Source of the DNA: Thinopyrum elongatum | Lineage: Eukaryota > Streptophyta > Magnoliopsida > Poales > Poaceae | Reading direction: 5' to 3' | NCBI GenBank assembly: GCA_011799875.1 | Contig: CM022302.1 | Location: 320,458,144 to 320,522,143, forward strand | DNA: 64,000 bases | Part shown: positions 12,701-24,248 of the stretch, piece after piece | Numbering within the stretch: position 1 is the first letter of the stretch | Layout: every line of letters starts with the position of its first letter | The notes under the pieces: generated by a model | Told to the model about the DNA's origin: nothing | Databases searched by the model: none | What the model saw: only the letters and a program-made list of their open reading frames with translations | Position numbers and translations under genes: made by a program

Positions 12701-13125
12701 GCATTCATTGCATTCAGGACATATATTTGAGTCTCAGCATCCTGAGCTATTCGGGCTGAGTATTTGACTGTCTGGCCAGAAGGGTGTGTGAGGCGGACTG
12801 TTTCAGTGGCACAGTCAATCAAAGCTTTATGAGGCTTCAACCAGTCCATACCTAGAATAATGTCTATGTTGGAGGTCTTGAGAGCAATGAGTGAAACGGG
12901 GAACATCAATCCTACGATCACAATGTGGTTACCGTGGCTTACCATGGTAGTTTGCCAATTAGCCCCAGGTGACTGGATTACTAATGGGGTGGACATCTCC
13001 TCGAAAGGTATATCATGGCTTCGCACAAAACTTTCGGACATAAAGGAGTGCGATGCTCCAGAATCAAAGAGGACTGAAGCTGTGATTGAATTCACTAGAA
13101 GGGTGCCCATCACAATTTTGGGGTC
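9775..13125 (-). pseudogene. pol: Gypsy pol: protease, reverse transcriptase, RNase H, integrase, chromodomain-like tail (broken)
   Basis: The minus-strand pol frame follows gag in the same frame after a TAG. Counting from the GTG at 13113, I see the protease active site DSGA at residue 17, RT YLDD at 334-337, RNase H acidic residues near 482 and 545 (CDAS, TDH), and an integrase zinc site H694/H701/C731/C734. The integrase catalytic triad is D764-D825-E861, with correct DD(35)E spacing. An in-frame TAG at 10411-10413 separates the integrase core from the last 211 codons. That tail holds a GPF-like motif region and a chromodomain-like stretch (KVQW...EATWE), as in Tekay/Del chromoviruses. All catalytic residues are present; the stops are the only obvious lesions. 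It would have supplied cDNA synthesis and integration for the element. Confidence 0.93.
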
Positions 13126-14178
13126 CTATCGAGCTTCTTCAATGTTGACTTGGTTGACATGAACAAGTTGACTAGCAGGTAGTCTGGTTTCAACGTTCCT
13201 AGCAGGATGTTTTCGACGGCTCTTCCTGCAACCAGCAGAAGGATGTGATGCGTGTTGAGGCTGACTCTGACGGCAGTTGATAGTACGGTGCCCTGGCTGT
13301 CCACACTGGTGGCATAGACCATCATTATGGGGAGAAACACCAACATTGGATTGTCCACCCTGAATCGTTAGCTGTCTTGGCGGCAGAGGCAGACGAGGTG
13401 CAACATAAGATGGCCTGGGTACAGGGGCAGGTCGGTGATGAACATTGTGTGGGATCCAGACTCGACGTTTCTGAATGGGCTGACCCGAAGACGAGCCGAC
13501 ATCTCGAGTACGCTTGAGCGACTCCTGGTACTTAGTCAGAGCAGTTTCAACTTGGAAAGATTTGCTGACAAGCGTTGCGAAGTCTGTAAAATCATGGACA
13601 ACAAGTGCGAGGTTTATATCCGTACGCAATCCTTCATGAAATTTCTCCTGCTTGCGTGCGTCAGTGCAGACGTCATCTTCAGCATAGCGGGACAATTCAA
13701 GGAATTTCCTCTGATATTCATCCACAGTCATCGTGCCTTGTGAGAGTTTGCGGAACTCCTGCTTCTTCTGGTCCATCAAACCTTGAGGAATATACCGTGC
13801 ATGAAAGGCTGACTGAAACTGTTGACAAGTGGTTACGGTTTCAGCAGGCAACATACCCTTGTGGCTTTCCCACCATTGAGCAGCTGATCCCCTCAGGTGA
13901 TACGTCGCATAGGTGACGTAACTGTCAGGGATAACATTGGCGGACTTCATCTGGAAGGCAATGTCACAGAGCCAATCATCAGCAACCATTGGATCGGTCG
14001 AGCTGCGAAAAGTGGATGGATTGAGGCGCACGAATTCTGGCAGAGTTATTGGAGTAGGCTGTTGATGAGCATTCTAGTTTGGGAACTGAGCCAATATCCC
14101 GGTCATAACCTGACGGTTCAGTTCAAACTGCTGTATCATTTCGGCAATATAAGGTGGAGGTGGGGGATCGTCCGCCAT
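13126..14178 (-). pseudogene. gag: Gypsy gag (nucleocapsid) with an early in-frame stop
   Basis: The natural start is the ATG at 14178, reading MADDPPPPPY, in frame with the longer open stretch from 14031. A TAG at 14074-14076 truncates it after 34 codons. Downstream is a typical retrotransposon gag domain (WL.DI...AAQWW...F...Y.P...) and, near the C-terminus, a zinc knuckle CHQCGQPGHRTINC of the CX2CX4HX4C type. It ends at TAG 13126-13128, after which pol continues in the same frame. Gag forms the particle that packages element RNA. This copy should be non-functional unless the stops are read through. Confidence 0.9.
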
Positions 14179-14796
14179 CCTGTCAAATCAACAGAGGCAG
14201 TTTAGCAAGAAAATCTGCATGTGTATGAAATGATTCATGGAGTAACACGCACAACAGAAGGAAGTGCAATAGATACTTCATCATATTCGCACTAGACATT
14301 CAAAGCCACACATAGCCTCGGTTACAATCTGGCATTACGACAGTTGAAAGGGAAAGGCTAGACATCTAGGCGGCGCACAGGCACGCGGCAAGGAAGTACA
14401 CAACAAGACATAGCAAAGGCTACATCAACGTCGGAGAAAACTGCTGGGGCGAGGGATCTGCAAGTGACAACACAGGGTGCCCTCGATAAAAGGGTCCTGC
14501 AAGTAGAACCTGGCCCGCAATCTTGAAGGAAGGAGGGGAAAATTTCAGAACACCGGGTGGATGTGATCACGAGAACCTAATGTTGGAGTTAGCAAAATTC
14601 ATTTAACCCGAAAGGAAGAGAGATCAGAGTCCCAGAGTAAAGACGAGGAGTAAAAGATCCTAATACCACCCAATTGGCGACATGGGCCCGTAAGCCACAC
14701 AGCCATGTTAGTAAAACGGTTTTGGACCACTAGACTCAACTTCGGCCAAGGAGTTGGAAAGGGGGTTCCTACAGTCAGTCGGCTCTGATACCAACT
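14179..14796 (-). other. Leader (5' untranslated region) of the Gypsy element
   Basis: The leader lies between the gag ATG and the 5' LTR. Its LTR-proximal 281 bp (14516-14796) is duplicated at 5377-5657. No ORF of note. Confidence 0.8.
14781..14793 (-). other. tRNA-iMet primer binding site
   Basis: The minus strand reads TGGTATCAGAGCC, the complement of the 3' end of plant initiator tRNA-Met. It lies 3 bp from the LTR edge. A second copy occurs at 5642-5654 in the terminal duplicated fragment. Confidence 0.9.
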
Positions 14797-17700
14797 TGTG
14801 ACGCCCCCGGCTCAATCGTGCACTAATCATACACGCAAATGCACATGATCAAGCCAAAGGACTCACGGGAAGATATCACAACACAACTCTAAAACATAAA
14901 TAAAGTCATACACGCTTTATATTACAAGCCAGGGCCTCGAGGGCTCGAATACAAAAGCTCGCATACAAGCGTCAGCGGAAGCATCAAATATCTGAGTACA
15001 GATATTAAAAGAGAAACAGAAAGGCCTTTAGAAAGGCGGGGCAAAATAAAACACTACGATCAAAACGCGCAGGCCTCCTGCCTGGGACCCTCCGATCCTA
15101 CACCTGGTCGTCGACAAGCTCGTAGTAGTATCCACCCTCGGGGTAGTAGTAGCGATCGTCGGCGGGGGCAGCTGTCTCAGGGGGCTCCGTCATCTGGTCA
15201 CGACAAACTGATATGGCAACCATGAGTTCTCAGAAGTACTCAGCAAGCAAGGATCTACACTACATATGCAACATTATCAAAGAGAGGCTGTATATGTGGA
15301 CTGGGCTGCAGAAAAGCCAGAATAGAGAGGAAAGCCTAGTCCTATCAAAGACTAGCATTTTCAGTGGTCTTGCAGCAATAGAAGAGAGTAGAATAGTACA
15401 ATATAATGTAGTAGTATTATTAAGTCTCAACCTCACCCAGAGATCCTTTCTTGACTTCCTGTGAGAAAGCAATCCCAGAGCCATACAGTCATCAACCTCG
15501 TCCTGAGATCCCTTCTCGACTCCCTGCGAGAAGCAATCCCAGAGCCATAGTATCCAAGTATCCAGTTCTAATTGTATCAATCAGGATACAACTCCGAGTG
15601 TCCGTTACCGTAGGACAGGCTATCGATAGATGTGTTCTTCCCTGCAGGGGGTGCACCAACTTACCCACCACGCTCGCTTAACTCCGGCCGGACACACTTT
15701 TCCGGGGTCATGCCCGGCCTCGGCCAAATGACACACCGCAACCCTACCTAGAGCTCAGCAGAGAGGTCCCCGCCGGTCTACATCCTAAGCGCAAGGGGGT
15801 CTTGGGCCATCGCCCCTCGCCCTCCGGGTCATTGCGCACATGGCTCAGATCCAAGCACCACCTCTATCGTGAATGGCGCCACTCACTCCATGCCGCACTG
15901 CTGAACTGGACGTCTGACAGAGCTTTCGGCTGATGCATATGATGAAGAACGCCCATACATGCCCACGTGGTGGTTAGTGCTATCGGACCAGAGGCCCACT
16001 CAGATCAAATATCCAAACCGTTAGTACCTTGGGGGTGCGGTAATGAGCAGAGACTCACGATCGATGTGACCCCGTCGCCCCGTCTCGAGGACATGCGGCA
16101 AGGGCCAAGAATGCCCGGCCACGCCTCGTATTCTCACTCGGGCACCATCCAGGTCAACCCGTCTCACAAAAGACTGTCGGGAACTCAGGTCCACCTCTGC
16201 TGGGCGGTACCGCCTGTCCCTCCAGTCTTGCAGTTAAAGTAACTCCCTCGGGTCGCCCTCGGGGCCGACCCATTTCTAACAGGGTGCAGGGGTAAAGTCA
16301 CAGTGGCCGTGTGTCCATAACATCAAGGGAATCCGAGGTATCACCCTCGACGGATACCCACTCGATGTAACTGTCAAGGTGAACGTAGGAGGATCCACCC
16401 TCGATGGGTTCACACTTGATGTGTTGAACGACCGCGTCGTTATCGGAAGTGGTGAAGGAGGAATCACCCTCGATGACCACGACCAAATAGCTACTCTACA
16501 GGGTTAACATCTGAAGTGCTACACGAGGTATCATCCTCGGCACTCGATAGTAACGCTGCAGTGTCGTTACAACTAAGGGGGTGAAGTGCGGTGCCGGGGC
16601 CTGGTCTTCAATCCCGTTGATCGGGTCTTCTGATCATCCAGCGGGGCAGTCGGGACTAGTGGGGTCACTGATAGGTCTCTACCCAGCATATACTAAGCGG
16701 TTTAGGATATGCAGGTAATTATCAAAAGGAGGTTACAGTAAACAGGCTATGCATCAGAATAGGTAAAGCAGTAGCAGCAGCAATTCTAATGCAAGCATGA
16801 GAAAATAGAATGGGCGATATCAGGATGATCAAAGGGGGGGCTTGCCTGGTTGCTCGGCGGCAAGGGCAAGGTCGTCAATGGTGTCTTCGGTCTCCGGAGC
16901 TGCGTCAGTTTCGAGGACGACGTCAGGGTCTAACGAGAGAGAAGAGGGGGAAGAAACAGTAAATACAAAGCAAACAAGTGCATGACATGTCAATAAGCAG
17001 AGCTAGCGGTGTTCTATCGTAGTGCTAGGTAATCCCGGCGAAAGGGAAAAACGTCCGGGAAAGTATTCCCAGTGTCCGGCTTTTCGGACAGACGAAAAGA
17101 GGGGAATGGTTGCATGTTCGGATAGTTAGGGACGTGTGACGGACGAACGGACCGCGTATTCGGATTCGTCTCGTCGTTCTGAGCAACTTTCATGTACAAA
17201 GTTTTTCGATCTGAGATACGGATTAATTTCTATGAATTTCTAACAAATTAATCTATTTTCTGAAATTCCTGGAATTAAATTAATTCAAAAAATGCACAGT
17301 GCAGAAAAAGCTAAATGCACCCGGTGCACTGCACCCAGTGTGCATCAGAGACTGACCAGTGGGGCCAGTCAACTACCCAGTCAGCAGTTGACTGGACCAT
17401 TGACTGGTCAACTGGGTCCAGTCAGCAGAGGCTGGCGGATGGGGCCCAGTGCTGAGTCAGCAGTCACAGTCAGCAGATCTTATCCATTAGAACAGTAAAC
17501 GTTGGGCCCCACTTGTCAGTTAGTCATTTTAATTAAACCGGTTCTGTTAAACTAATTAACCCGCATGGGGCCCGGCTGTCAGTGGGGATTAGTGGCGAGG
17601 GTTAGCAGTTAATTACGCCACGTTGACGGGTTTAACGACGGCTAACCGCCGGCGACAACAGGGGACGGCGATGATGGTCGTCTGGCCAATTCCGGCGTCC

Positions 17701-18867
17701 GTTTGGACCGGGCCCAGGCTCTGCAGGACGGCCACAACGCGGCGCATCGAACTGGCCTAGTGGCACGAGCAGCAACGGACGGAGCCGTGCGCTCCAGCAA
17801 CGAACGGCGGTGGTCGCTTTCGGAGCTAGACGGAGCGACGTCTACGCGTCACGGGGAGAGGAGCAAAGAGGCCGGGGAGGATCGTGTGCTCACAACGAAC
17901 GTGTAGGGAAAGGCAGCGAGCTCGGGGAGGAGCTGGTCGTCGCAGATCGGCGACGAGCAGGAGGGGATCCCGTCGGGGAAGAATGGCGATGGCGACGGCT
18001 TGGTGGCGTCCCGACTCGATCCGGTGGTGGTGAGTGATGCAAAAGAGCACGGTGGTCCTCCCGGGCATCAACAGGAGGCGCGGGGAGGCCGGTGGCCGCG
18101 CAGGCGAGCTGCGGCAGTGACGGCACGTTCGGGCGACGATCGGGGAGGAAGGGGGCAAGGCGATGGAGAGCAAGGAGGGGTGGCTGGGGTGTCCAGAGGG
18201 TCGAGGGGGGCCTTAACCGACCAGGGACAGGCGCAGCGACGCGTTGTCGTGCGGGAGAAGGGGGGGGGGGGGGGGGGGCGGCGCGGCGAGCTCTGCAGAG
18301 GCGACAGCGGCGTGCGCGGGTGAACAGGGGAAGGGGACGGGAAGTGTTGGGCTGGGCCGGCACTGTGTTGGGTAGGCCGGTAAGTGCACAGTTGCACGTT
18401 TAAGCCTTTTTCTTTTTCCCTTTTTCTGTTTTCTTTTCTTTCTTGTTTGCAAATTGTTTGGGCACTATATGCATTTTGTAAAAAGTGTGACCTAGTCCTT
18501 AATTAGCAGTGCTCTATACCCTAACACCAAAAATTAGTTTGGGCAAAACATCATTTCATATTTGACTTAGATTAATTAAAAGGTTATTAAATATTATTTT
18601 CAGCCACTGTTTGTGGATGTTTGAGTCACTTACCCAATTCCAATAATGTTGGTTACAATTTTAGAACTGTCTCTGTAATATTTGTTATTTATTGAACATT
18701 TTAGTTTCTGTTATGGATAACTTTTATTTTCCACTTTAGTTTTAATTTGAAGTTTGAGTTAGGAGCTGAATGCAATATGATGCAAATGATGATTAGGCAC
18801 TGATTATCATGATGACATGGTATAATCATAAGGGTGATCACTGTAGTTAACCACTGGTGGTGCTACA
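14797..18867 (-). repeat. 5' LTR of the Gypsy element (4,071 bp)
   Basis: It begins TGTGACGCCCCCGGCTCAAT and ends GGTGGTGCTACA, followed by the TSD CGTAT. It is collinear with 5658-9738. Differences include a 19-G run at 18260-18278 against 11 G in the partner, and a short deletion near 15216. Confidence 0.93.
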
Positions 18868-18874
18868 CGTATCA

Positions 18875-21292
18875 GCATCCCCAAGCTTAATTCCTGCTAG
18901 TCCTCGAGTAGGTAAATGATAAAAACAGAATTTTTGATGTGGAATGCTGCCTAACATGTTCATCACATATTCTTTTCTTTATGGCATGGACATTTGGACT
19001 TTTATATGGTTCAAAGCAATAGTCTAGTTTTAACATGAGGACTTTAATACTCAAGTATATCAACAAGCAACCATGTCTTTCAAAATATCAACACTAAAAC
19101 AAGTTATCCCTAGCCCATTATGCTCAATCATTGATCCATTCATGAAACACACTCGAATATTAGCTACACCCAATGCTCAAGTACGATCATAGTGCCCCTT
19201 AGTTGGTGCTTTATAAGAGAAGATGGAGACTCAAGTAAAAATAAAAATTGCATAAAGTAAAAGAAGGGCCCTTCGCGGAGGGAAGTAGGGATTTGTAGAG
19301 GTGCCAGAGCTCAAAGCTTAAATTGTGAGATAAAAACATTTTGAGAGGCATACTTTTCCCACCAACAAAAACGACTTAGAGTTTCCAATACTTTCCATGC
19401 TAGATATATCATAGGCGGTTCCCAAACAGAAATTAAAGTTTATTCCTTTTTCCACCATTTCTTTCGCTTTCCATGGCTAGCCGTATCCACGGGTGCCCTC
19501 CATACCAACACTTTCCAAGGAATTTATTATTTGACAACATAAAGTAAATTCATTTTTCATTTCGGGACTAGGCATCCCTAATACCTTTGCCGTACTCTTG
19601 TGCAATGACAAGTGGATAAACACTCATCGTGAGAATAACACATCTAGCATGGAAAAATATCGGCCACCCCTCACCGCCTCGCGAGCGGTACGAGCACACA
19701 GAAGAGAAATTTATTTTGAAAATTAGAGATGGCACATACAAATTTTCTTAGAACGGCATGGAAATACCGCATATAGGTAGGTATAGTGGACTCATATGGC
19801 AAAACTGGTTTAAAGGGTTTTGGATGCACAAGTAGTGATCATACTTAGTGCAAATGAAGGCTAGCAAAAGATTGAGAAGCGTCCAACCAAGAAACGAAAA
19901 ATCTCGTAAGCAAGCATTAAGCATAATTAACACCGAATAATGCACCACAAGTAGGATATAATTTCATTGCATAACTATTGACTTTCGTGCTTGCATAGGG
20001 AATCACAAACCTTAACACCAATATTCTTACTAAAGCATAATTAGTCATCAACATGACTCACATATCACTATCATCATATCTCAAAACTATTACTAAGAAT
20101 CAAGTTTATTTTGTCCAATGATCTTCATGAAAGTTTTTATTATATCCTTCTTGGATATCTATCACTTTGGGACTAGTTTCATATGTTGCTTTTAATAAGC
20201 TCAAACAAATATAAGTGAAGAACATGAGCATAATATTTCTTTCTCTCAAATTAATCTAAGTGAAGCAAGAGAGAATTTCTTTAAAATTTTACTAACTCCC
20301 AAATAAATCTAAGTGAAGCATGAGAGCATTTCTTCAAAAATAACAAAGCACACCGTGCTCAAAAAGATATAAGTGAAGCACTAGAGCAATTCCATAGCTC
20401 ATAAAAATTTAAGTGAAGCATGGGAGCAAGCATAGCATAATTTTTGGCTCTACCAAAAAGGTGTGTCCAGCACGGATTCAAGACTTAAAATAAAAAGCAA
20501 AACAAGCAAAGACTCATATCATACAAGACGCTCCAAGCAAAACTCATAATATGTGACGAATAAAAATATAGCTCCAAGTAAAATACCGATGGTAGTTAGA
20601 AGAAAGAGGGGATGCCACTCGGGGCATCCCCAAGCTTAGTTGCTTGATACTTCTTGAATATTATCTTGGGGTGCCTCGGGCATCCCCAAGCTTAGCCTTT
20701 TTCTAATCCGTATTCCTTCATCTATCGTAATCTCAGCCAAAACTTGAAAACTTCAATCACACAAAACTCAACAAAACCTTCATGAGATCCGTTAGTATAA
20801 GTAAGCAAATCACTACTATAAGTACTGTTGCAAACCCATTAATATTTTATTTTTACATTATATCTACTGTATTCCAACTTTTCTATGGCAAAAAATCTTC
20901 AAAGGAAACCATAGAATCATCAAAACAAGCACACAACGCAAAGAAAACATAATCTGTTAAAAACAGAACAGTCTGTAGCAATCTGAAAACTTCTAATACT
21001 TATGTAACTCCAAAAATTCTGAAAAATTAGGACAACGTGAGTAATTTGTTTGTTAATTTTCTGCAAAAATAATCAAATCAAAAGCACTCTTCTGTTAAAA
21101 ATAAGAATTGTTTTTCTGAGTGCAAAAGTTTCTGTTTTTCAGCAAGATCAAATCAACTATCACCCAAATCAACCCAAAGGCTTTGCTTGGAAAAAACACT
21201 AATTTAAACCACAAAAACACATCTAACCAGAGGCATAATTGGGTATTTTATTGAAAACAGCAGGAAAACTAAAAAGCAAAAAAAGATACAAG
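18875..21292 (-). other. Non-coding internal region of element A
   Basis: This AT-rich stretch has repeated GCATCCCCAAGCTTA-type phrases and many short 'AAGTGAAGCA..AGAGCA' repeats around 20210-20430. No substantial ORF was seen on either strand. Equivalent repeats occur in elements B, C, D1, D2 and D3. Confidence 0.7.
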
Positions 21293-21345
21293 TTGGGTTG
21301 CCTCCCAATGAGCGCTATCGTTTTACGCCCCTAGCTAGGCATAAA
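21293..21345 (-). other. Conserved hairpin block downstream of the ORF (element A)
   Basis: In element orientation it reads ATGCCTAGCTAGGGGCGTAA, then AGCGCTCATTGGGAGGCAAC and CCAA. It can fold into two adjacent hairpins. Matching blocks follow the ORFs of B (1361-1403), D3 (53444-53494), D2 (57050-57100) and, in degraded form, D1 (about 42938-42988). Confidence 0.6.
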
Positions 21346-21354
21346 GTAAAGGAT

Positions 21355-22157
21355 CTAAGCATTGTCATCTTTGTTCTCCATCTATTCAATCAAACACTTA
21401 GAATTCTTCAAGGATTTAGCATATAAATTCTCAACGACAAAACTTCTAGGCACGAGATTGAAAAATTCATTCTTGCAAACAGGGTCTCTTATCACTTCAA
21501 TAAAATTGGGATGGATACTAATCATCTTAAGATCTCCTTTATCATTACTAGAAGTTGCACCCTTGTTTTTAGTAACTTGAGTAGTCTTGCCAATTTTTAC
21601 GGGAGTTTTGGTGGAAGCAAAAGCCGTACTTAAATTACTAAATATTTCTTCCAGTTTATCGATCCTAGACGGAATTTATTCAATTCTTTCATGAATTACA
21701 GTCCCCTTTTCTTTTAACAACTTAAAAACTTCTCCCGCTTTTGACCCAAATTTAGTAGCAAAATTATGCATCTTTTTATCCAAGTTTTCAATATGTTCTT
21801 TGGTAAGCATTTTCTTTTCAATAGCATTTAGTCTTTCCATAACATGCTCGAGAGTCAAAGTTGTTTCATTGATCATAAGCGGTGGTGAACCCACTAAATC
21901 TCCCATAGCATTAAAAGCATCAAGAGAGGGACACATCAAGAAATTTCCACCGGTAATCGTATCAAGGACGAATCTATCCAAGTGGTGATGCCCACATAAA
22001 AACAGTGAAGAAAAACAATGGTAGATTGCTTACGGATAGATGTATTATGAGCATTGCAAATCCTATACCAAGCATCTTTTAAATTCTCCCCTCCCCTTTG
22101 TTTAAAGTTAAGAACCTCATTATCGGGGGTGTACGCAATAGAGGAAGAACTATCCAT
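21355..22157 (-). pseudogene. gag: Gag-like remnant of element A
   Basis: The minus-strand ORF starts MDSSSSIAYTP at 22157. The stretch FKQRGGENLKDAWYRI followed by FYVGIT..W....LDTITGG resembles the gag domain of Athila elements (known pattern FR..GES...AWERF...FYNGL). The frame shifts between the 22157 and 21981 open stretches. TAA at 21676-21678 and a further TAG interrupt the rest, which runs to a TAG at 21355-21357. A Lys/Glu-rich, probably coiled segment (LEHVMERLNAIEKKMLTKEH) follows the gag core. No protease or pol follows. The C-terminus (ENKDDNA) resembles that of ORF Y in D2 (KKKDDNT). Confidence 0.65.
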
Positions 22158-22350
22158 AATGACAAAAAGTGGTCAACAAGATCACACAAAAAAACAGATC
22201 TGACGAGAAAACGGCGAACGAAAAAGAGGGCAAATAAAACAGCAAATTTTTGTGAAGTGGGGGAGAGGAAAACGAGAGGCAAATGCAAATAATGTAAATT
22301 GCAAGGAGATGAGATTTGTGATTAGGAACCTGGTTGATGTTGATGATGTC

Positions 22351-22368
22351 TCCCCGGCAACGGCGCCA
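22351..22368 (-). other. tRNA-Asp primer binding site of element A
   Basis: The minus strand reads TGGCGCCGTTGCCGGGGA, an exact 18-nt complement of the plant tRNA-Asp 3' end. It lies 11 bp inside the 5' LTR. Confidence 0.92.
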
Positions 22369-22379
22369 GAAATTTCTTT

Positions 22380-23963
22380 TGATGTTTGCTTGAACTACGT
22401 TGGTATTTCCCCAAAGAGGAAGGGATGATGCAGCACAGCAACGGTAGGTATTTCCCTCAGTGATGAGACCAAGGTTATCGAACCAGTAGGAGAACCACGC
22501 AACACCACGTAAACAGCTCCTGCACACAAAGAACAAATACTTGCAACCCGACGTAAGAGAGGGGTTGTCAATCCCTCACGGGTAAAAGGATAGGTAAAAT
22601 TGTAGTAGATTGAATAAATAGATCTTGCGGGAACACGAGATAAAATAAATAAGTAAAAATTGCAGCAAGGTATTTTTGTATTTTTGGATTAATAGATCTG
22701 AAAATAAAAGCAAATAAAAATAGATCGCGAAGGCAAATATATTAAAGAAGAGACCCGGGGGCCGTAGGTTTCACTAGTGGCTTCTCTCGAGAAAAATAGC
22801 AAACGGTGGGTAAACAAATTACTGTTGGGCAATTGATAGAACTTCAAATAATCTTGACGATATCCAGGCAATGATCATTATATAGGCATCACTTCCAAGA
22901 TTAGTAGACCGACTCCTGCCTGCATTTACTACTATTACTCCACACATCGACCGCTATCCAGCATGCATCTAGTGTATTAAGTTCATGGAAAATCGGAGTA
23001 ATGCAATAAGAACGATGACATGATGTAGACAAGATCTATTTATGTAGAAATAGACCCCATCTTGTTATCCTTAATAGCAACGATACATACGTGTCGTTTC
23101 CCCCTCTGTCACTGGGATCAAGCACCGTAAGATCGAACCCATCACAAAGCACATCTTCCCATTGCAAGATAAATAGATCAAGTTGGCCAAACAAAACCAA
23201 ATATCGGAGAAGAAATACGAGGCTATAAGCAATCATGCATATAAGAGATCAAAGAAGACTCAAATAACTTTCATGGATAAAAACATAGATCTGATCATAA
23301 ACTCAAAGTTCATCGGATCCCAACAAACACATCGCAAAAGGAGTTACATCAAATAGATCTCCAAGAGACCATTGTATTGAGAATAAAATGAGAGAGAGAA
23401 AGCCATCTAGCTACTAACTACGGCCCCGTAGGTCTACAATGAACTACTCACGCATCATCGGAGAGGCACCAATGAGGATGATGAACCCCTCCGTGATGGT
23501 GTCTAGATTGGATCTGTGGTTTCTGGAACTTGCGGCGGCTGGAATTGATTTTCGTCGACTCCCCTAGGGTTTCTAGAATATTGGGGTATTTATAGAGCAA
23601 AGAGGTGGTGCGGGAGGTCTCCGAGATGGGCACAACCCACCAGGGCGCGCCTGGGGGCCCAGGCGCGCCCCGATGTCTTGTGCTCACCTGGGGCCCCCTC
23701 TTCGGTACTTCTTTGGCCCACTGGATGTCTTCTGGTAAAAAAAAAATCTCCAAAAAGTTTCGCTGCGTTTGGACTCCGTTTGGTATTGATTTCCTGCGAT
23801 ATAAAAATCAAGCAGAAAAGAGCAACTGGAACTGGGCACTATGTCAATAGGTTAGTCCCAAAAAATGATATAAAGTTGATATAAAATGCTTTTAAAACAT
23901 CCAAAAATGATAATATAACAGCAAGGAACAATAAAAAATTATAGATACGTTGGAGGCGTATCA
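22380..23963 (-). repeat. 5' LTR of element A (1,584 bp)
   Basis: It starts TGATGTTTGCTTGAACTACG on the plus strand and ends GATACGTTGGAGGCGTATCA. The TSD CGCCC follows immediately. Around 23643-23673 there is a near-perfect inverted repeat, GGGCGCGCCTGG / CCAGGCGCGCCC. Confidence 0.92.
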
Positions 23964-23968
23964 CGCCC

Positions 23969-24248
23969 TGGTGGGTTGTGCTCCCCTCGGGTACTTCTTT
24001 GGCCACCGGGTGTTTTCTGGTCCAGAAAAAAACTCCAAAAAGTTTCGCTGCGTTTGGACTCCGTTTGGTATTGATTTTCTGCGATGTAAAAAACAAGCAA
24101 AAAACAACAACTGGCACTGGGCACTATGTCAATAGGTTAGTCCCAAAAAATGATACAAAGTTGCTATAAAATGATTGTAAAACATCTAAGAATGATAATA
24201 TAACCGCATGAATACTTCATAAATTATAGATATGTTGGAGACGTATCA
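23969..24248 (-). repeat. 5' LTR of element B, right part
   Basis: This stretch continues the B LTR after the second copy of A's TSD and ends GATATGTTGGAGACGTATCA. Together with 2307-3655 it restores a full-length LTR. Confidence 0.85.

Larger units (their letters stand above)
5214..18867 (-). mobile_element. Gypsy chromovirus-type LTR retrotransposon with ~4.07-kb LTRs (possibly Erika-like)
   Basis: A minus-strand element of 13,654 bp is bounded by a perfect TSD, CGTAT at 5209-5213 and 18868-18872. The order in its own orientation is 5' LTR (18867-14797), tRNA-iMet PBS, leader, gag, pol (PR-RT-RNaseH-INT with a chromodomain-like tail), PPT-like GTGGAGGAGACT at 9740-9750, 3' LTR (9738-5658), then an extra 444-bp piece of leader and LTR end. 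The domain order PR-RT-RH-INT places it in Gypsy, and the C-terminal tail suggests the Tekay/Del chromovirus clade. Three in-frame TAG codons break gag-pol. By eye the LTRs differ by roughly a dozen substitutions in their first 420 bp, so the insertion is not very recent. The family name is tentative. Confidence 0.93.
3656..23963 (-). mobile_element. Element A: Athila-like non-autonomous LTR retrotransposon nested in B
   Basis: A complete minus-strand element is flanked by a perfect 5-bp TSD, CGCCC at 3651-3655 and 23964-23968. Its 3' LTR is 3656-5213 plus the CA at 18873-18874 (1,560 bp). Its 5' LTR is 22380-23963 (1,584 bp). The internal region, 18875-22379, is only about 3.5 kb, with a broken gag-like ORF and no protease, reverse transcriptase or integrase. 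Without the inserted Gypsy element, A is about 6.65 kb. It must have been mobilised in trans. The LTR termini (TGATACGYCTCC...CATCA) and tRNA-Asp PBS fit Sabrina/WHAM-type Athila elements. Confidence 0.92.
1..24248 (-). mobile_element. Element B: Athila-like (Sabrina/WHAM-type) LTR retrotransposon, truncated by the window edge, carrying nested insertions
   Basis: The minus-strand element has its internal region at 1-2306 and its 5' LTR at 2307-3655 plus 23969-24248. The LTR is split by element A. A PBS complementary to tRNA-Asp lies next to the LTR at 2279-2296, which fixes the orientation. The LTR begins TG at 2307 and ends CA at 24248; rejoined it is about 1.63 kb. The internal region holds a decayed ORF X and no visible gag or pol, so it is probably a non-autonomous member. 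The 3' LTR and the second TSD lie outside the window; the right flank starts TTAAT. The family name is from memory; class and orientation are well supported. Confidence 0.85.

Noticed and set aside
22351..22368. tRNA-Asp gene fragment
   Set aside because: Only the 18-nt 3' end complement is present, beside an LTR. It is a primer binding site. The same applies at 2279, 41470, 49354 and 54570.
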